Part shown: one piece after another, positions 20,278 through 28,887 of the stretch
Layout of the letters: every line of letters begins with the position of its first letter
How positions within the stretch are numbered: position 1 is the stretch's first letter
Source: Enterobacteriaceae bacterium LSJC7
GTDB taxonomy: Bacteria; Pseudomonadota; Gammaproteobacteria; Enterobacterales; Enterobacteriaceae
Direction of reading: 5' to 3'
DNA length: 64,000 nucleotides
Assembly: GCA_000302695.1 (NCBI GenBank)
Contig: AMFN01000004.1
Location: forward strand, 496,001-560,000
Position numbers and translations under genes: made by a program
The notes under the pieces: model-generated
Told to the model about the DNA's origin: nothing
The model's database searches: none
What the model saw: only the letters and a program-made list of their open reading frames with translations

Positions 20278-20604
20278 GAGCCGAAGGCGTTATTTTGCGG
20301 TGCTCACTACCGCCAGGCAAAGAATAGTGATAAGCGCAACCGAATGCACCTGCTTTCTGTAATGACGGCGTTGGTTGGCTAAAAAGAGAACATTCAGCGT
20401 GTCTGAAGCTGAAATAAAAGTAGCGTACACGGCTCTACAAAGTGGGGCATTTCTTTTCAAATTTTGGCGTTGAAGCGCTTCAGTAGCGCTTTTTACGGTA
20501 AATTCCAGCTCTTTTGTTAACATCTTTGTCTACAAATTGTGCGCTCGCGTCGTTAAGGAATTGATACCCATCTTTCTTGATGTTGTTAAAAAATGCCGGG
20601 TTTC

Positions 20605-20618
20605 ATGATTTGAATCAA
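20605..20618. promoter_or_regulatory. FNR-like site upstream of pdhR
   Basis: ATGAT-N4-ATCAA matches the FNR consensus TTGAT-N4-ATCAA at 9 of 10 positions. It lies 102 bp before the pdhR start; anaerobic repression of the pdh operon by FNR is established in E. coli. Confidence 0.5.
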
Positions 20619-20671
20619 ACCACGATAGACAGCAGGTGAATACTTTGTTACTTTACCGTCACGAACATGAA

Positions 20672-20686
20672 ATTGGTCATACCATT
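20672..20686 (+). promoter_or_regulatory. PdhR operator
   Basis: ATTGGTCATACCATT matches the PdhR site ATTGGT-N3-ACCAAT at 11 of 12 positions, 34 bp before the pdhR start. This fits autorepression of the pdhR-aceEF-lpd operon, relieved by pyruvate. Confidence 0.85.
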
Positions 20687-20719
20687 TGACTCCGCGCTAA
20701 TGGCAGAAGACAGGGAACC

Positions 20720-21484
20720 ATGACCTACAGCAAAATCCGCCAACCAAAACTGTCCGACGTGATAGAGCAACAGCTGGAGTTCCTGATTCTTGAAGGGACG
20801 CTGCGTCCCGGCGAAAAACTTCCACCTGAGCGCGAGCTGGCAAAACAGTTCGACGTTTCCCGTCCTTCGCTTCGCGAGGCCATCCAGCGACTTGAGGCCA
20901 AAGGCCTGCTGCTTCGCCGCCAGGGCGGTGGCACGTTTGTGCAAAATAGCCTGTGGAAGAGCTTTAGCGATCCGCTGGTGGAGCTGTTAGGCAGCCATCC
21001 CGAGTCTCAATTTGACCTGCTGGAAACCCGTCATGCACTGGAAGGCGTTGCGGCTTATTACGCGGCGCTGCGCGGCACCGATGAAGACATGGTGCGTCTG
21101 CGCGACTATCACCGCGATATTGAGCAGGCACAGCAGGCAGGCGACCTGGATGCCGAGTCCGAAGCGGTACTGAAATACCAGATTGCCGTAACAGAAGCCG
21201 CCCACAACGTAGTGCTGCTGCATCTGCTACGCTGCATGGAGCCCATGCTGGCTCAGAATGTTCGTCAGAATTTCGAATTGCTGTACGCGAGGCGCGAAAT
21301 GCTGCCTCTCGTGAGCGGTCACCGCGCCCGAATTTTCGAGGCGATTGTGGCCAGGGAGCCGGAGCAGGCGCGTGAAGCCTCGCACCGTCACCTGGCATTT
21401 ATTGAAGAAATACTGCTGGACAGGAGCCGTGAGCAGTCGCGCCGCGAACGTTCACTGCGCCGCCTCCAGCAACGCAAGGATTAG
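20720..21484 (+). CDS. pdhR: PdhR, pyruvate-responsive GntR-family repressor
   Basis: PdhR represses the pyruvate dehydrogenase operon, and in E. coli also ndh and cyoABCDE, until pyruvate binds. The 254-aa protein starts [20 protein letters not shown] and has the winged-helix domain with [32 protein letters not shown], followed by the all-helical FadR-type FCD effector domain ([11 protein letters not shown], ... [15 protein letters not shown], metal-site histidines [12 protein letters not shown]). Length equals E. coli. It is first in the operon with its operator just upstream. A structured 226-bp gap separates it from aceE. Confidence 0.98.
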   Translation: MTYSKIRQPKLSDVIEQQLEFLILEGTLRPGEKLPPERELAKQFDVSRPSLREAIQRLEAKGLLLRRQGGGTFVQNSLWKSFSDPLVELLGSHPESQFDLLETRHALEGVAAYYAALRGTDEDMVRLRDYHRDIEQAQQAGDLDAESEAVLKYQIAVTEAAHNVVLLHLLRCMEPMLAQNVRQNFELLYARREMLPLVSGHRARIFEAIVAREPEQAREASHRHLAFIEEILLDRSREQSRRERSLRRLQQRKD

Positions 21485-21549
21485 GCTTTTCCGGCATTGC
21501 CGGTACTGAGCCTCAAAAGCGCCTTTTTTAGAGCGCGGCAACTAACGTA

Positions 21550-21670
21550 GAACCTGTCTTATTGCGCTTTGAGTGGACGAATAAAGCAGGAAACATCGCA
21601 GCGCTGGCAGTCAGCCACGCACGATGTGGCCTTCGGTGTGAAGCGCTAGAGAGTGCAATGGGACAGGTTC
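21550..21670 (+). ncRNA. Structured RNA element in the pdhR-aceE leader
   Basis: GAACCTGTCTTATTGC at 21550-21565 pairs with GCAATGGGACAGGTTC at 21655-21670: 16 bp including two U-G pairs, closing a 121-nt element. Inside are AGCGCT at 21600 and 21642 (self-complementary arms) enclosing a GCCAC / GTGGC hairpin. It ends 40 bp before the aceE ATG, beyond pdhR. From memory, E. coli has the same outer arms with a much shorter loop. Could be a 5' leader structure, a processing site between pdhR and aceE, or a repeat-family insertion into a conserved hairpin. Confidence 0.65.
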
Positions 21671-21710
21671 CAGACTACATCAACGTATTAGATAGATAAG
21701 GAATACCCCC

Positions 21711-24374
21711 ATGTCAGAACGTTTCCAGAATGACGTGGATCCGATTGAAACTCGCGACTGGCTACAGGCGATCGAATCGGTCATCCGTGAAGAAGGTGTT
21801 GAGCGTGCCCAGTTCCTGATTGACCAGGTACTGAGTGAAGCGCGCAAAGGCGGCGTTAAAGTGGCTGCCGGTGCGGGCGCGAGCAACTACGTGAACACTA
21901 TTGCCGTTGAAGATGAGCCGGAGTACCCGGGCAACCTGGATCTGGAACGCCGTATTCGTTCAGCTATCCGCTGGAACGCCATCATGACCGTACTGCGTGC
22001 GTCTAAAAAAGATCTGGAACTGGGCGGCCACATGGCGTCTTTCCAGTCTTCCGCTACGGTTTACGAAGTGTGCTTTAATCACTTCTTCCGCGCGCGCAAT
22101 GATAAAGACGGCGGCGACCTGGTGTATTTCCAGGGCCATATCTCTCCAGGCATCTACGCCCGTGCGTTCCTGGAAGGTCGCCTGACCGAAGAGCAGATGA
22201 ACAACTTCCGCCAGGAAGTGCATGGCAAAGGTCTGTCCTCTTACCCGCACCCGAAACTGATGCCGGAATTCTGGCAGTTCCCGACCGTGTCTATGGGACT
22301 TGGCCCGATTGGTGCTATCTACCAGGCGAAGTTCCTGAAGTACCTGGAACACCGTGGCCTGAAAGACACCTCTGAACAGACTGTGTACGCCTTCCTCGGC
22401 GACGGCGAAATGGACGAGCCGGAATCCAAAGGTGCTATCACCATCGCCACCCGTGAGAAGCTCGACAACCTGTGCTTCATCATCAACTGTAACCTGCAGC
22501 GTCTTGACGGCCCGGTCACCGGTAACGGCAAGATCATCAACGAACTGGAAGGCATCTTCAGCGGTGCTGGCTGGAACGTGATTAAAGTGATGTGGGGCGG
22601 TCGTTGGGATGAGCTGCTGCGTAAAGACACCAGCGGCAAGCTGATTCAGCTGATGAACGAAACCGTTGACGGCGACTACCAGACCTTCAAATCCAAAGAC
22701 GGCGCTTACGTGCGTGAGCACTTCTTTGGCAAATACCCGGAAACCGCAGCCCTGGTTGCTGACTGGACTGACGAGCAGATCTGGTCTTTGAACCGCGGTG
22801 GTCACGATCCGAAGAAAGTCTACGCGGCACTGAAAAAAGCGCAGGACACCAAAGGCAAAGCGACCGTTATCCTTGCCCATACCATCAAAGGTTATGGCAT
22901 GGGCGACACGGCCGAAGGCAAGAACATCGCTCACCAGGTGAAGAAAATGAACATGGACGGCGTGCGCTATATCCGCGACCGTTTCAATGTGCCGGTGACC
23001 GATGAGCAGGTAGAAAACCTGTCTTACCTGACCTTCCCGGAAGGCTCTGACGAGCACAAATACCTGCACGAACGCCGTCAGGCGCTCAAAGGCTACCTGC
23101 CGTCTCGCCAGCCGAACTTCAGCGAGAAGCTGGAACTGCCTGCGCTGTCTGACTTCAGCCAGCTGCTCGAAGAGCAGAACAAAGAAATCTCCACCACCAT
23201 CGCGTTTGTACGTGCCCTGAACGTGATGCTGAAAAACCCGTCCATCAAGGACCGCCTGGTTCCTATCATTGCTGACGAAGCGCGTACTTTCGGTATGGAA
23301 GGTCTGTTCCGCCAGATTGGTATCTACAGCCCGAACGGCCAGCAGTACACCCCGCAGGACCGTGAGCAGGTGGCGTACTACAAAGAAGACGAGAAAGGCC
23401 AGATTCTGCAGGAAGGCATCAACGAGCTGGGTGCTGGCGCATCCTGGCTTGCGGCTGCGACCTCCTACAGCACCAACGACCTGCCGATGATCCCGTTCTA
23501 CATCTACTACTCCATGTTCGGGTTCCAGCGTATCGGTGACCTGTGCTGGCAGGCGGGCGACCAGCAGGCGCGCGGCTTCCTGGTAGGCGGCACCTCCGGT
23601 CGTACCACGCTCAACGGCGAAGGTCTGCAGCACGAAGACGGTCACAGCCACATTCAGTCGCTGACCATCCCGAACTGTATCTCTTACGACCCGTCTTACG
23701 CCTACGAAGTGGCGGTCATCATGCATGACGGTCTGGAGCGCATGTACGGTGAGAAGCAGGAGAACGTGTACTACTACATCACGACCCTGAACGAAAACTA
23801 CCACATGCCGGCCATGCCGGAAGGTGCTGAGGAAGGTATCCGTAAAGGTATCTACAAACTTGAAACCCTCGCAGGTCAGAAAGGTAAAGTTCAGCTGCTT
23901 GGCTCTGGCTCCATCCTGCGTCACGTGCGTGAAGCGGCACAGATTCTGGCTAACGACTACGGCGTGGGCTCTGACGTGTACAGCGTGACCTCCTTCACCG
24001 AGCTTGCCCGTGACGGTCAGGACTGCGAGCGCTGGAACATGCTGCACCCGCTGGAAACCCCGCGCGTGCCGTACATCGCTCAGGTGATGAACGACGCACC
24101 GGCAGTGGCATCCACTGACTATATGAAACTGTTCGCCGAGCAGGTTCGTACTTACGTGCCGGCTGATGATTACCGCGTACTGGGTACTGACGGCTTTGGC
24201 CGCTCTGACAGCCGCGAAAACCTGCGTCACCACTTCGAAGTTGACGCTTCTTATGTGGTCGTGGCAGCGCTGGGCGAACTGGCTAAACGTGGCGAAATCG
24301 ATAAGAAAGTGGTAGCGGACGCTATCACCAAATTCAACATCGATGCAGAAAAAGTTAACCCGCGTCTGGCGTAA
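21711..24374 (+). CDS. aceE: AceE, pyruvate dehydrogenase E1 component
   Basis: AceE is the homodimeric thiamine-diphosphate E1 that decarboxylates pyruvate and acetylates the lipoyl groups of AceF. At 887 aa it equals E. coli. The ThDP/Mg motif is visible as [10 protein letters not shown] followed by [17 protein letters not shown]; upstream are [10 protein letters not shown] and [17 protein letters not shown], and downstream [15 protein letters not shown] and [22 protein letters not shown] with conserved His. The start is preceded by AAGGA. aceF follows after 14 bp. It is strongly codon-biased, like a highly expressed gene. Confidence 0.99.
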   Translation: MSERFQNDVDPIETRDWLQAIESVIREEGVERAQFLIDQVLSEARKGGVKVAAGAGASNYVNTIAVEDEPEYPGNLDLERRIRSAIRWNAIMTVLRASKKDLELGGHMASFQSSATVYEVCFNHFFRARNDKDGGDLVYFQGHISPGIYARAFLEGRLTEEQMNNFRQEVHGKGLSSYPHPKLMPEFWQFPTVSMGLGPIGAIYQAKFLKYLEHRGLKDTSEQTVYAFLGDGEMDEPESKGAITIATREKLDNLCFIINCNLQRLDGPVTGNGKIINELEGIFSGAGWNVIKVMWGGRWDELLRKDTSGKLIQLMNETVDGDYQTFKSKDGAYVREHFFGKYPETAALVADWTDEQIWSLNRGGHDPKKVYAALKKAQDTKGKATVILAHTIKGYGMGDTAEGKNIAHQVKKMNMDGVRYIRDRFNVPVTDEQVENLSYLTFPEGSDEHKYLHERRQALKGYLPSRQPNFSEKLELPALSDFSQLLEEQNKEISTTIAFVRALNVMLKNPSIKDRLVPIIADEARTFGMEGLFRQIGIYSPNGQQYTPQDREQVAYYKEDEKGQILQEGINELGAGASWLAAATSYSTNDLPMIPFYIYYSMFGFQRIGDLCWQAGDQQARGFLVGGTSGRTTLNGEGLQHEDGHSHIQSLTIPNCISYDPSYAYEVAVIMHDGLERMYGEKQENVYYYITTLNENYHMPAMPEGAEEGIRKGIYKLETLAGQKGKVQLLGSGSILRHVREAAQILANDYGVGSDVYSVTSFTELARDGQDCERWNMLHPLETPRVPYIAQVMNDAPAVASTDYMKLFAEQVRTYVPADDYRVLGTDGFGRSDSRENLRHHFEVDASYVVVAALGELAKRGEIDKKVVADAITKFNIDAEKVNPRLA

Positions 24375-24388
24375 GAGGTAAAGAAACA

Positions 24389-26263
24389 ATGGCTATCGAA
24401 ATCAACGTACCGGACATCGGGGCTGATGAAGTTGAAATCACCGAGATCCTGGTCAAAGTAGGCGACAAGGTTGAAGCTGAACAGTCGCTTATCACCGTAG
24501 AAGGCGACAAAGCCTCTATGGAAGTTCCGTCTCCGCAGGCGGGCGTGGTCAAAGAGATTAAAGTCTCTGTCGGTGACAAAACCGAGACCGGCAAACTGAT
24601 TATGATTTTCGATTCCGCCGACGGTGCCGCTGATGCGGCACCTGCTAAGGCAGAAGAGAAGAAAGACGCGGCCCCGGCAGCAGCACCTGCGGCTGCGGCG
24701 GCGAAAGACGTCAACGTGCCGGACATCGGCGGCGATGAAGTCGAAGTCACCGAAATAATGGTCAAAGTGGGCGACACGGTTGAAGCCGAACAGTCACTCA
24801 TTACTGTAGAAGGCGACAAAGCCTCTATGGAAGTGCCAGCGCCGTTCGCGGGTACTGTGAAAGAAATCAAAATCAGCACCGGCGACAAAGTGTCTACCGG
24901 CTCGCTGATCATGGTCTTTGAAGTGGCAGGTGCCGCACCTGCGGCGGCCCCAGCTAAAGCAGAAGCGGCTGCGGCTGCACCGGCAGCCTCTGGCGCGAAA
25001 GACGTTAACGTGCCGGACATCGGCGGTGATGAAGTCGAAGTCACCGAAGTGATGGTGAAAGTGGGCGACAAAGTTGCCGCTGAGCAGTCACTGATTACCG
25101 TTGAAGGCGACAAGGCTTCTATGGAAGTGCCGGCACCATTCGCGGGCACTGTGAAAGAAATCAAAATCAGCACCGGTGACAAAGTGTCTACCGGCTCACT
25201 GATTATGGTCTTCGAAGTAGAAGGCGCGGCACCTGCGGCGGCTCCGGCAGCCAAACAGGAAGCGGCCCCGGCGGCTAAAGCAGAAAAACCGGCCGCACCT
25301 GCTGCGAAAGCCGAAGGCAAATCTGAGTTCGCTGAGAACGACGCTTACGTACACGCCACACCGGTGATTCGTCGCCTGGCGCGCGAGTTCGGCGTGAACC
25401 TCGCCAAAGTGAAGGGCACCGGTCGTAAAGGCCGCATCCTGCGTGAAGACGTTCAGGCTTACGTGAAAGACGCGGTGAAACGCGCTGAAGCGGCACCGGC
25501 TGCTACCGGCGGCGGTCTGCCGGGCATGCTGCCGTGGCCGAAAGTCGACTTCAGCAAGTTTGGTGAGATTGAAGAAGTGGAACTGGGCCGCATCCAGAAA
25601 ATCTCTGGTGCTAACCTCAGCCGTAACTGGGTGATGATCCCGCACGTTACCCACTTTGATAAAACCGATATCACCGATCTGGAAGCGTTCCGTAAGCAGC
25701 AGAACGCCGAAGCTGAGAAGCGCAAACTGGATGTGAAATTCACGCCAGTGGTCTTCATCATGAAAGCCGTGGCTGCGGCCCTTGAGCAGATGCCGCGCTT
25801 TAACAGCTCGCTGTCTGAAGACGGCCAGAAGCTGACGCTGAAAAAATACATCAACATCGGTGTGGCGGTAGATACCCCGAATGGCCTGGTGGTTCCGGTG
25901 TTCAAAGACGTGAACAAGAAGAGCATCACCGAGCTTTCTCGTGAACTGACCGTTATTTCCAAAAAAGCGCGTGACGGTAAGCTGACCGCAGGCGAAATGC
26001 AGGGCGGTTGCTTTACCATCTCCAGCATTGGTGGCCTGGGTACTACTCACTTCGCTCCGATTGTGAACGCGCCAGAAGTCGCTATCCTGGGTGTGTCCAA
26101 GTCGGCGATGGAGCCGGTGTGGAACGGTAAAGAGTTTATGCCGCGCCTGATGATGCCGATTTCGCTGTCCTTCGACCACCGCGTTATCGACGGTGCTGAT
26201 GGTGCTCGCTTTATCACCATCATCAACAACATGTTGTCAGACATCCGCCGTCTGGTGATGTAA
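24389..26263 (+). CDS. aceF: AceF, dihydrolipoamide acetyltransferase (E2), three lipoyl domains
   Basis: AceF forms the 24-mer core of pyruvate dehydrogenase and transfers acetyl from lipoyl to CoA. The 624-aa chain has three lipoyl domains with the modified lysine in GDKASM at K41, K144 and K242, each followed by an Ala/Pro-rich mobile linker; then the E1/E3-binding domain ([34 protein letters not shown]), and the acetyltransferase domain with catalytic His597 in SFDHRVIDG. Domains 2 and 3 are nearly identical at both protein and DNA level. Slightly shorter than E. coli (630) through linker changes. It lies between aceE and lpd, ending at a terminator. Confidence 0.99.
   Translation: MAIEINVPDIGADEVEITEILVKVGDKVEAEQSLITVEGDKASMEVPSPQAGVVKEIKVSVGDKTETGKLIMIFDSADGAADAAPAKAEEKKDAAPAAAPAAAAAKDVNVPDIGGDEVEVTEIMVKVGDTVEAEQSLITVEGDKASMEVPAPFAGTVKEIKISTGDKVSTGSLIMVFEVAGAAPAAAPAKAEAAAAAPAASGAKDVNVPDIGGDEVEVTEVMVKVGDKVAAEQSLITVEGDKASMEVPAPFAGTVKEIKISTGDKVSTGSLIMVFEVEGAAPAAAPAAKQEAAPAAKAEKPAAPAAKAEGKSEFAENDAYVHATPVIRRLAREFGVNLAKVKGTGRKGRILREDVQAYVKDAVKRAEAAPAATGGGLPGMLPWPKVDFSKFGEIEEVELGRIQKISGANLSRNWVMIPHVTHFDKTDITDLEAFRKQQNAEAEKRKLDVKFTPVVFIMKAVAAALEQMPRFNSSLSEDGQKLTLKKYINIGVAVDTPNGLVVPVFKDVNKKSITELSRELTVISKKARDGKLTAGEMQGGCFTISSIGGLGTTHFAPIVNAPEVAILGVSKSAMEPVWNGKEFMPRLMMPISLSFDHRVIDGADGARFITIINNMLSDIRRLVM
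24701..25224 (+). repeat. Near-identical repeat encoding lipoyl domains 2 and 3 of AceF
   Basis: The segment from 24701 and the one from 24995 (offset 294 bp, 98 codons) align without gaps over about 230 bp and include a 29-bp run of identity beginning ACTGTGAAAGAAATC. Lipoyl domain 1 (from 24395) is clearly more diverged. Confidence 0.85.
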
Positions 26264-26272
26264 ATGAAAAAG

Positions 26273-26295
26273 CCGGCCTTACGGCCGGTTTTTTT
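26273..26295 (+). terminator. Terminator after aceF
   Basis: CCGGCC-TTAC-GGCCGG followed by seven T. It would partly end the pdhR-aceE-aceF transcript; lpd then relies on readthrough plus its own promoter in 26296-26512, as known for E. coli. Confidence 0.88.
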
Positions 26296-26512
26296 CTGGT
26301 AAGCTGTGGTTTTATAGCAGCTTCCTGTGATTACGGACAAATCGGTCGCCGCTTGGTATTTCAAATATTTTAACAATTTTGTAAACTATCGCGGCAAGAC
26401 ACGTCCCGGTGGAAAAGGGCGTTACTAAAAACCATCTCTGCATTCCGGTTACTGTTCCCGGAAGCCCGGAGAGATAACGTCAGACCCGCCGGAAATAAAT
26501 TAAGAGGTCATG

Positions 26513-27937
26513 ATGAGTACTGAAATCAAAACTCAGGTCGTGGTACTTGGGGCTGGACCGGCAGGTTACTCCGCCGCCTTCCGTTGTGCTGACTTAGGTC
26601 TGGAAACTGTACTGGTAGAACGTTACAACACCCTCGGTGGTGTTTGCCTGAACGTTGGCTGTATCCCTTCAAAAGCATTACTCCACGTTGCTAAAGTTAT
26701 CGAAGAAGCTAAAGCAATGGCCGATCATGGCATCGTTTTCGGTGAGCCGAAAACCGATATGGACAAGATTCGTACCTGGAAAGAGAAAGTCATCACTCAG
26801 CTGACCGGCGGTCTTGCCGGTATGGCTAAAGCCCGTAAGGTTAAAGTGGTCAACGGTCTGGGTAAATTCACCGGTGCTAACACGCTGGAAGTGGAAGGCG
26901 AAGGCGGTAAAACCGTCGTTAACTTCGACAACGCGATTATCGCCGCGGGCTCGCGCCCGATTCAGCTGCCGTTTATCCCGCATGATGACCCGCGCGTATG
27001 GGACTCCACCGATGCGCTGGAGCTGAAATCTGTACCGAAACGTCTGCTGGTCATGGGCGGTGGTATCATCGGTCTGGAAATGGGTACCGTTTACCACGCG
27101 CTGGGTTCAGAAATTGACGTGGTTGAGATGTTCGACCAGGTTATCCCGGCTGCCGATAAAGACGTGGTGAAAGTGTTCACCAAGCGCATCAGCAAGAAGT
27201 TTAACCTGATGCTCGAAACCAAAGTGACCGCGGTTGAAGCCAAAGAAGACGGTATTTACGTCTCTATGGAAGGTAAAAAAGCGCCTGCGGAAGCACAGCG
27301 CTACGACGCAGTGCTGGTTGCCATTGGCCGTGTGCCGAACGGTAAAAACCTCGATGCCGGTAAAGCGGGCGTGGAAGTGGACGACCGTGGCTTTATCCGC
27401 GTTGACAAGCAGCTGCGCACCAACGTGCCGCACATCTTCGCTATCGGCGATATCGTCGGTCAGCCGATGCTGGCGCACAAAGGCGTGCATGAAGGCCATG
27501 TAGCCGCTGAAGTTATCGCCGGTAAGAAGCACTACTTCGACCCGAAAGTGATCCCGTCTATTGCCTACACCGAGCCGGAAGTGGCATGGGTGGGTCTGAC
27601 CGAGAAAGAAGCGAAAGAGAAAGGCATCAGCTATGAAACCGCCACCTTCCCGTGGGCAGCATCTGGCCGTGCTATCGCCTCTGACTGTGCAGACGGCATG
27701 ACCAAGCTGATTTTCGACAAAGAATCTCACCGCGTTATCGGTGGTGCGATTGTCGGCACCAACGGCGGCGAGCTGCTGGGTGAAATCGGTCTGGCTATCG
27801 AAATGGGCTGTGACGCTGAAGACATCGCGCTGACCATCCACGCGCACCCGACGCTGCACGAGTCTGTGGGCCTGGCGGCTGAAGTGTACGAAGGCAGCAT
27901 CACCGACCTGCCGAACCCGAAAGCGAAGAAGAAGTAA
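26513..27937 (+). CDS. lpd: Lpd, dihydrolipoamide dehydrogenase (E3)
   Basis: Lpd reoxidises dihydrolipoamide with NAD+ for the pyruvate and 2-oxoglutarate dehydrogenases and the glycine cleavage system. The FAD-binding GAGPAGYSAA, redox-active disulfide GGVCLNVGCIPSKALL, NAD-binding GGGIIGLEMG, second FAD motif FAIGDIVGQPMLAHKG and catalytic dyad HAHPTLHES are all present. I choose the second of two adjacent ATGs (26513) because it gives the known 474-aa start MSTEIKTQ and a five-base distance from GAGG; the first, 26510, is too close. The 249-bp gap before it is AT-rich and likely carries the separate lpd promoter. Confidence 0.98.
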   Translation: MSTEIKTQVVVLGAGPAGYSAAFRCADLGLETVLVERYNTLGGVCLNVGCIPSKALLHVAKVIEEAKAMADHGIVFGEPKTDMDKIRTWKEKVITQLTGGLAGMAKARKVKVVNGLGKFTGANTLEVEGEGGKTVVNFDNAIIAAGSRPIQLPFIPHDDPRVWDSTDALELKSVPKRLLVMGGGIIGLEMGTVYHALGSEIDVVEMFDQVIPAADKDVVKVFTKRISKKFNLMLETKVTAVEAKEDGIYVSMEGKKAPAEAQRYDAVLVAIGRVPNGKNLDAGKAGVEVDDRGFIRVDKQLRTNVPHIFAIGDIVGQPMLAHKGVHEGHVAAEVIAGKKHYFDPKVIPSIAYTEPEVAWVGLTEKEAKEKGISYETATFPWAASGRAIASDCADGMTKLIFDKESHRVIGGAIVGTNGGELLGEIGLAIEMGCDAEDIALTIHAHPTLHESVGLAAEVYEGSITDLPNPKAKKK

Positions 27938-27957
27938 TATTCGCTTTACGTAATAAG

Positions 27958-27980
27958 CGGCCCTGCGGGGCCGTTTTTTT
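27958..27980 (+). terminator. Rho-independent terminator after lpd
   Basis: CGGCCC-TGC-GGGGCCG type stem followed by seven T, 20 bp after the lpd stop; ends the pdh operon. Confidence 0.92.
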
Positions 27981-28156
27981 ATGATTGTAGTGCCGACCCT
28001 CTGCCCAGCGTTATTCGCTTTCTCAATGACTTTTGAACGCGAATGCCTGCACCGCGAAGCCGTCTTAACCCATTGACACTCAATGTTTATGGCGATCAGT
28101 TTTACCGACCTGCATAAATACATACAGTGGCAGTTCAGTCCTCAGCACTTGTTCGC

Positions 28157-28183
28157 AATAAAAGGCCGCTCCTGAGAGCAGCC
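28157..28183 (-). terminator. Leftward terminator after the 39-aa small ORF
   Basis: Read on the minus strand: GGCTGCTC, loop TCAG, GAGCGGCC (8 bp with one U-G pair) followed by TTTTATT. It lies 6 bp after the small ORF's stop codon, with no other minus-strand gene to serve. Confidence 0.7.
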
Positions 28184-28189
28184 AGTAGC

Positions 28190-28309
28190 TTAACTGCCCA
28201 GGTTCAGCGTAAGTTGCACCACAATGTTAGAAATATTCCAGCCACCGTGAGACAGCGTTAACGCTGAAGCCAGAGCAAGGAGCAGCAAATACAGTATCCG
28301 CATCTCCAT
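28190..28309 (-). CDS. Unrecognised 39-aa hydrophobic small protein
   Basis: A small frame between lpd and acnB on the minus strand: ATG-GAG-ATG-CGG start, TAA stop. It begins MEMRILYLLLLALASAL, a positively started hydrophobic stretch that reads as a signal anchor or signal peptide, then TLSHGGWNISN and a second beta/helix-like stretch ending NLGS. AAGGA lies eight bases before the ATG, and a terminator lies 6 bp past the stop. A possible signal cleavage after Ala16 would leave about 23 residues. I do not recognise the family. E. coli has yacH in this interval, which is absent here. Coding is supported by the RBS-ORF-terminator arrangement only; no homologue search was possible. Confidence 0.6.
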   Translation of the reverse strand: MEMRILYLLLLALASALTLSHGGWNISNIVVQLTLNLGS

Positions 28310-28567
28310 TGCGCGCTTCCTTGAGGGCTGCGCTGGTTCTTTCCTCACCGGTAAGATTAGAGCCGGGCAGACGTGGGGTCTGCCACGCAGGGTTGAAGGC
28401 TGCTTCCGAGCCCGGTGCTGGCTGCCACGCCAGTGAAACAGGCCACTGGCGAAAGTATGTTAATGCGCCAGTCCGGGAAAGCCATAGCAAGCAGTTACAT
28501 GATATTTCATTGGTTTTGGGAAGACAGGTGGAAAAAACAGCAATGCAGGTTGCGCATAGCCCGGGCC

Positions 28568-28604
28568 AGTGGCACATTAACCCTGTGGGGTCTGCCACTT
28601 TTTT
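28568..28604 (+). terminator. Rightward terminator in lpd-acnB interval (first)
   Basis: AGTGGCA (28568-28574) pairs with TGCCACT (28593-28599), overlapping a run of six T to 28604; an alternative inner stem GTGG / CCAC uses the repeated 14-mer. Confidence 0.65.
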
Positions 28605-28644
28605 CGCGTCTGAATGTCTGCCACCATTCCTGGCGCGGCAATCA

Positions 28645-28667
28645 AACCGCCTCCCGGCGGTTTTTTT
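28645..28667 (+). terminator. Rightward terminator in lpd-acnB interval (second)
   Basis: AACCGCC-TCCC-GGCGGTT followed by five more T: a textbook intrinsic terminator with no plus-strand protein gene directly upstream. Confidence 0.88.
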
Positions 28668-28750
28668 GTATTTGAAATCACAGAATAAAAACGAATATCC
28701 CGCCTTTAACGATTCAGCACCTTTTTTAATGTTGCTTTTTTGTAAACGGA

Positions 28751-28779
28751 TTAACAGCCTGGTGAATACCTGATATGCT
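28751..28779 (+). promoter_or_regulatory. acnB promoter
   Basis: TTAACA and TATGCT with exactly 17 bp between them, 109 bp before the acnB start. Good sigma-70 match (5/6 and 4/6). It implies a leader of about 100 nt. Confidence 0.7.
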
Positions 28780-28837
28780 GCCCGTCGCGGTACCGGGATT
28801 TTTACCCTACCAATCTGCTGTTTCACAGGAGAGTGAC

Positions 28838-28864
28838 GTGGAGCATTGCCTGGCACCGTTCTGA
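28838..28864 (+). other. Possible 8-codon upstream ORF in the acnB leader
   Basis: GTG-GAG-CAT-TGC-CTG-GCA-CCG-TTC-TGA, preceded by AGGAG at six bases, ends 23 bp before the acnB start. A good ribosome site for so short a frame; may be chance. Confidence 0.25.
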
Positions 28865-28887
28865 CAATGAGAGCGAGGAGAACCGTC

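Larger units (their letters stand above)
20193..20719. other. aroP-pdhR divergent regulatory region
   Basis: 527 bp without a supported gene. It contains a TyrR-like box near aroP, an FNR-like site and a PdhR operator near pdhR (listed separately). A 77-codon minus-strand frame at 20290-20523 has no recognisable product and was rejected. Confidence 0.7.
28366..28667 (+). ncRNA. Candidate small RNA gene, hairpin-rich with tandem terminators
   Basis: This segment, upstream of acnB, contains a hairpin GGCAGAC / GTCTGCC (28366-28384), a hairpin CGCCAGTG / CACTGGCG (28428-28451), and then two rightward terminators (28568-28604 and 28645-28667). The 14-mer GTGGGGTCTGCCAC occurs twice, at 28373 and inside the first terminator at 28585. 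No rightward protein gene lies between the lpd terminator and these terminators. The 5' end and promoter are not identified; a plus-strand frame of 154 codons runs through both terminators and resembles nothing. Could also be remnants of a lost gene. Confidence 0.45.

Noticed and set aside
20290-20523. 77-codon minus-strand frame between aroP and pdhR
   Set aside because: No ribosome site, no resemblance to known proteins, lies within the regulatory region.
21960-24389. 809-codon minus-strand open frame
   Set aside because: Exactly antisense to aceE, whose protein is fully conserved; a shadow frame produced by strong codon bias.
24355-25320. 321-codon minus-strand frame, Ala/Ser/Thr-rich and repetitive
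   Set aside because: Antisense to the lipoyl repeats of aceF; the repetition comes from the AceF domains.
26360-26395. ArcA-binding site before lpd
   Set aside because: AT-rich TTAAC/GTAAAC elements are present, but their spacing does not fit the 11-bp direct-repeat model well enough to call.
28309-28773. 154-codon plus-strand frame
   Set aside because: Crosses two intrinsic terminators and the acnB -35/-10 region; no family resemblance.
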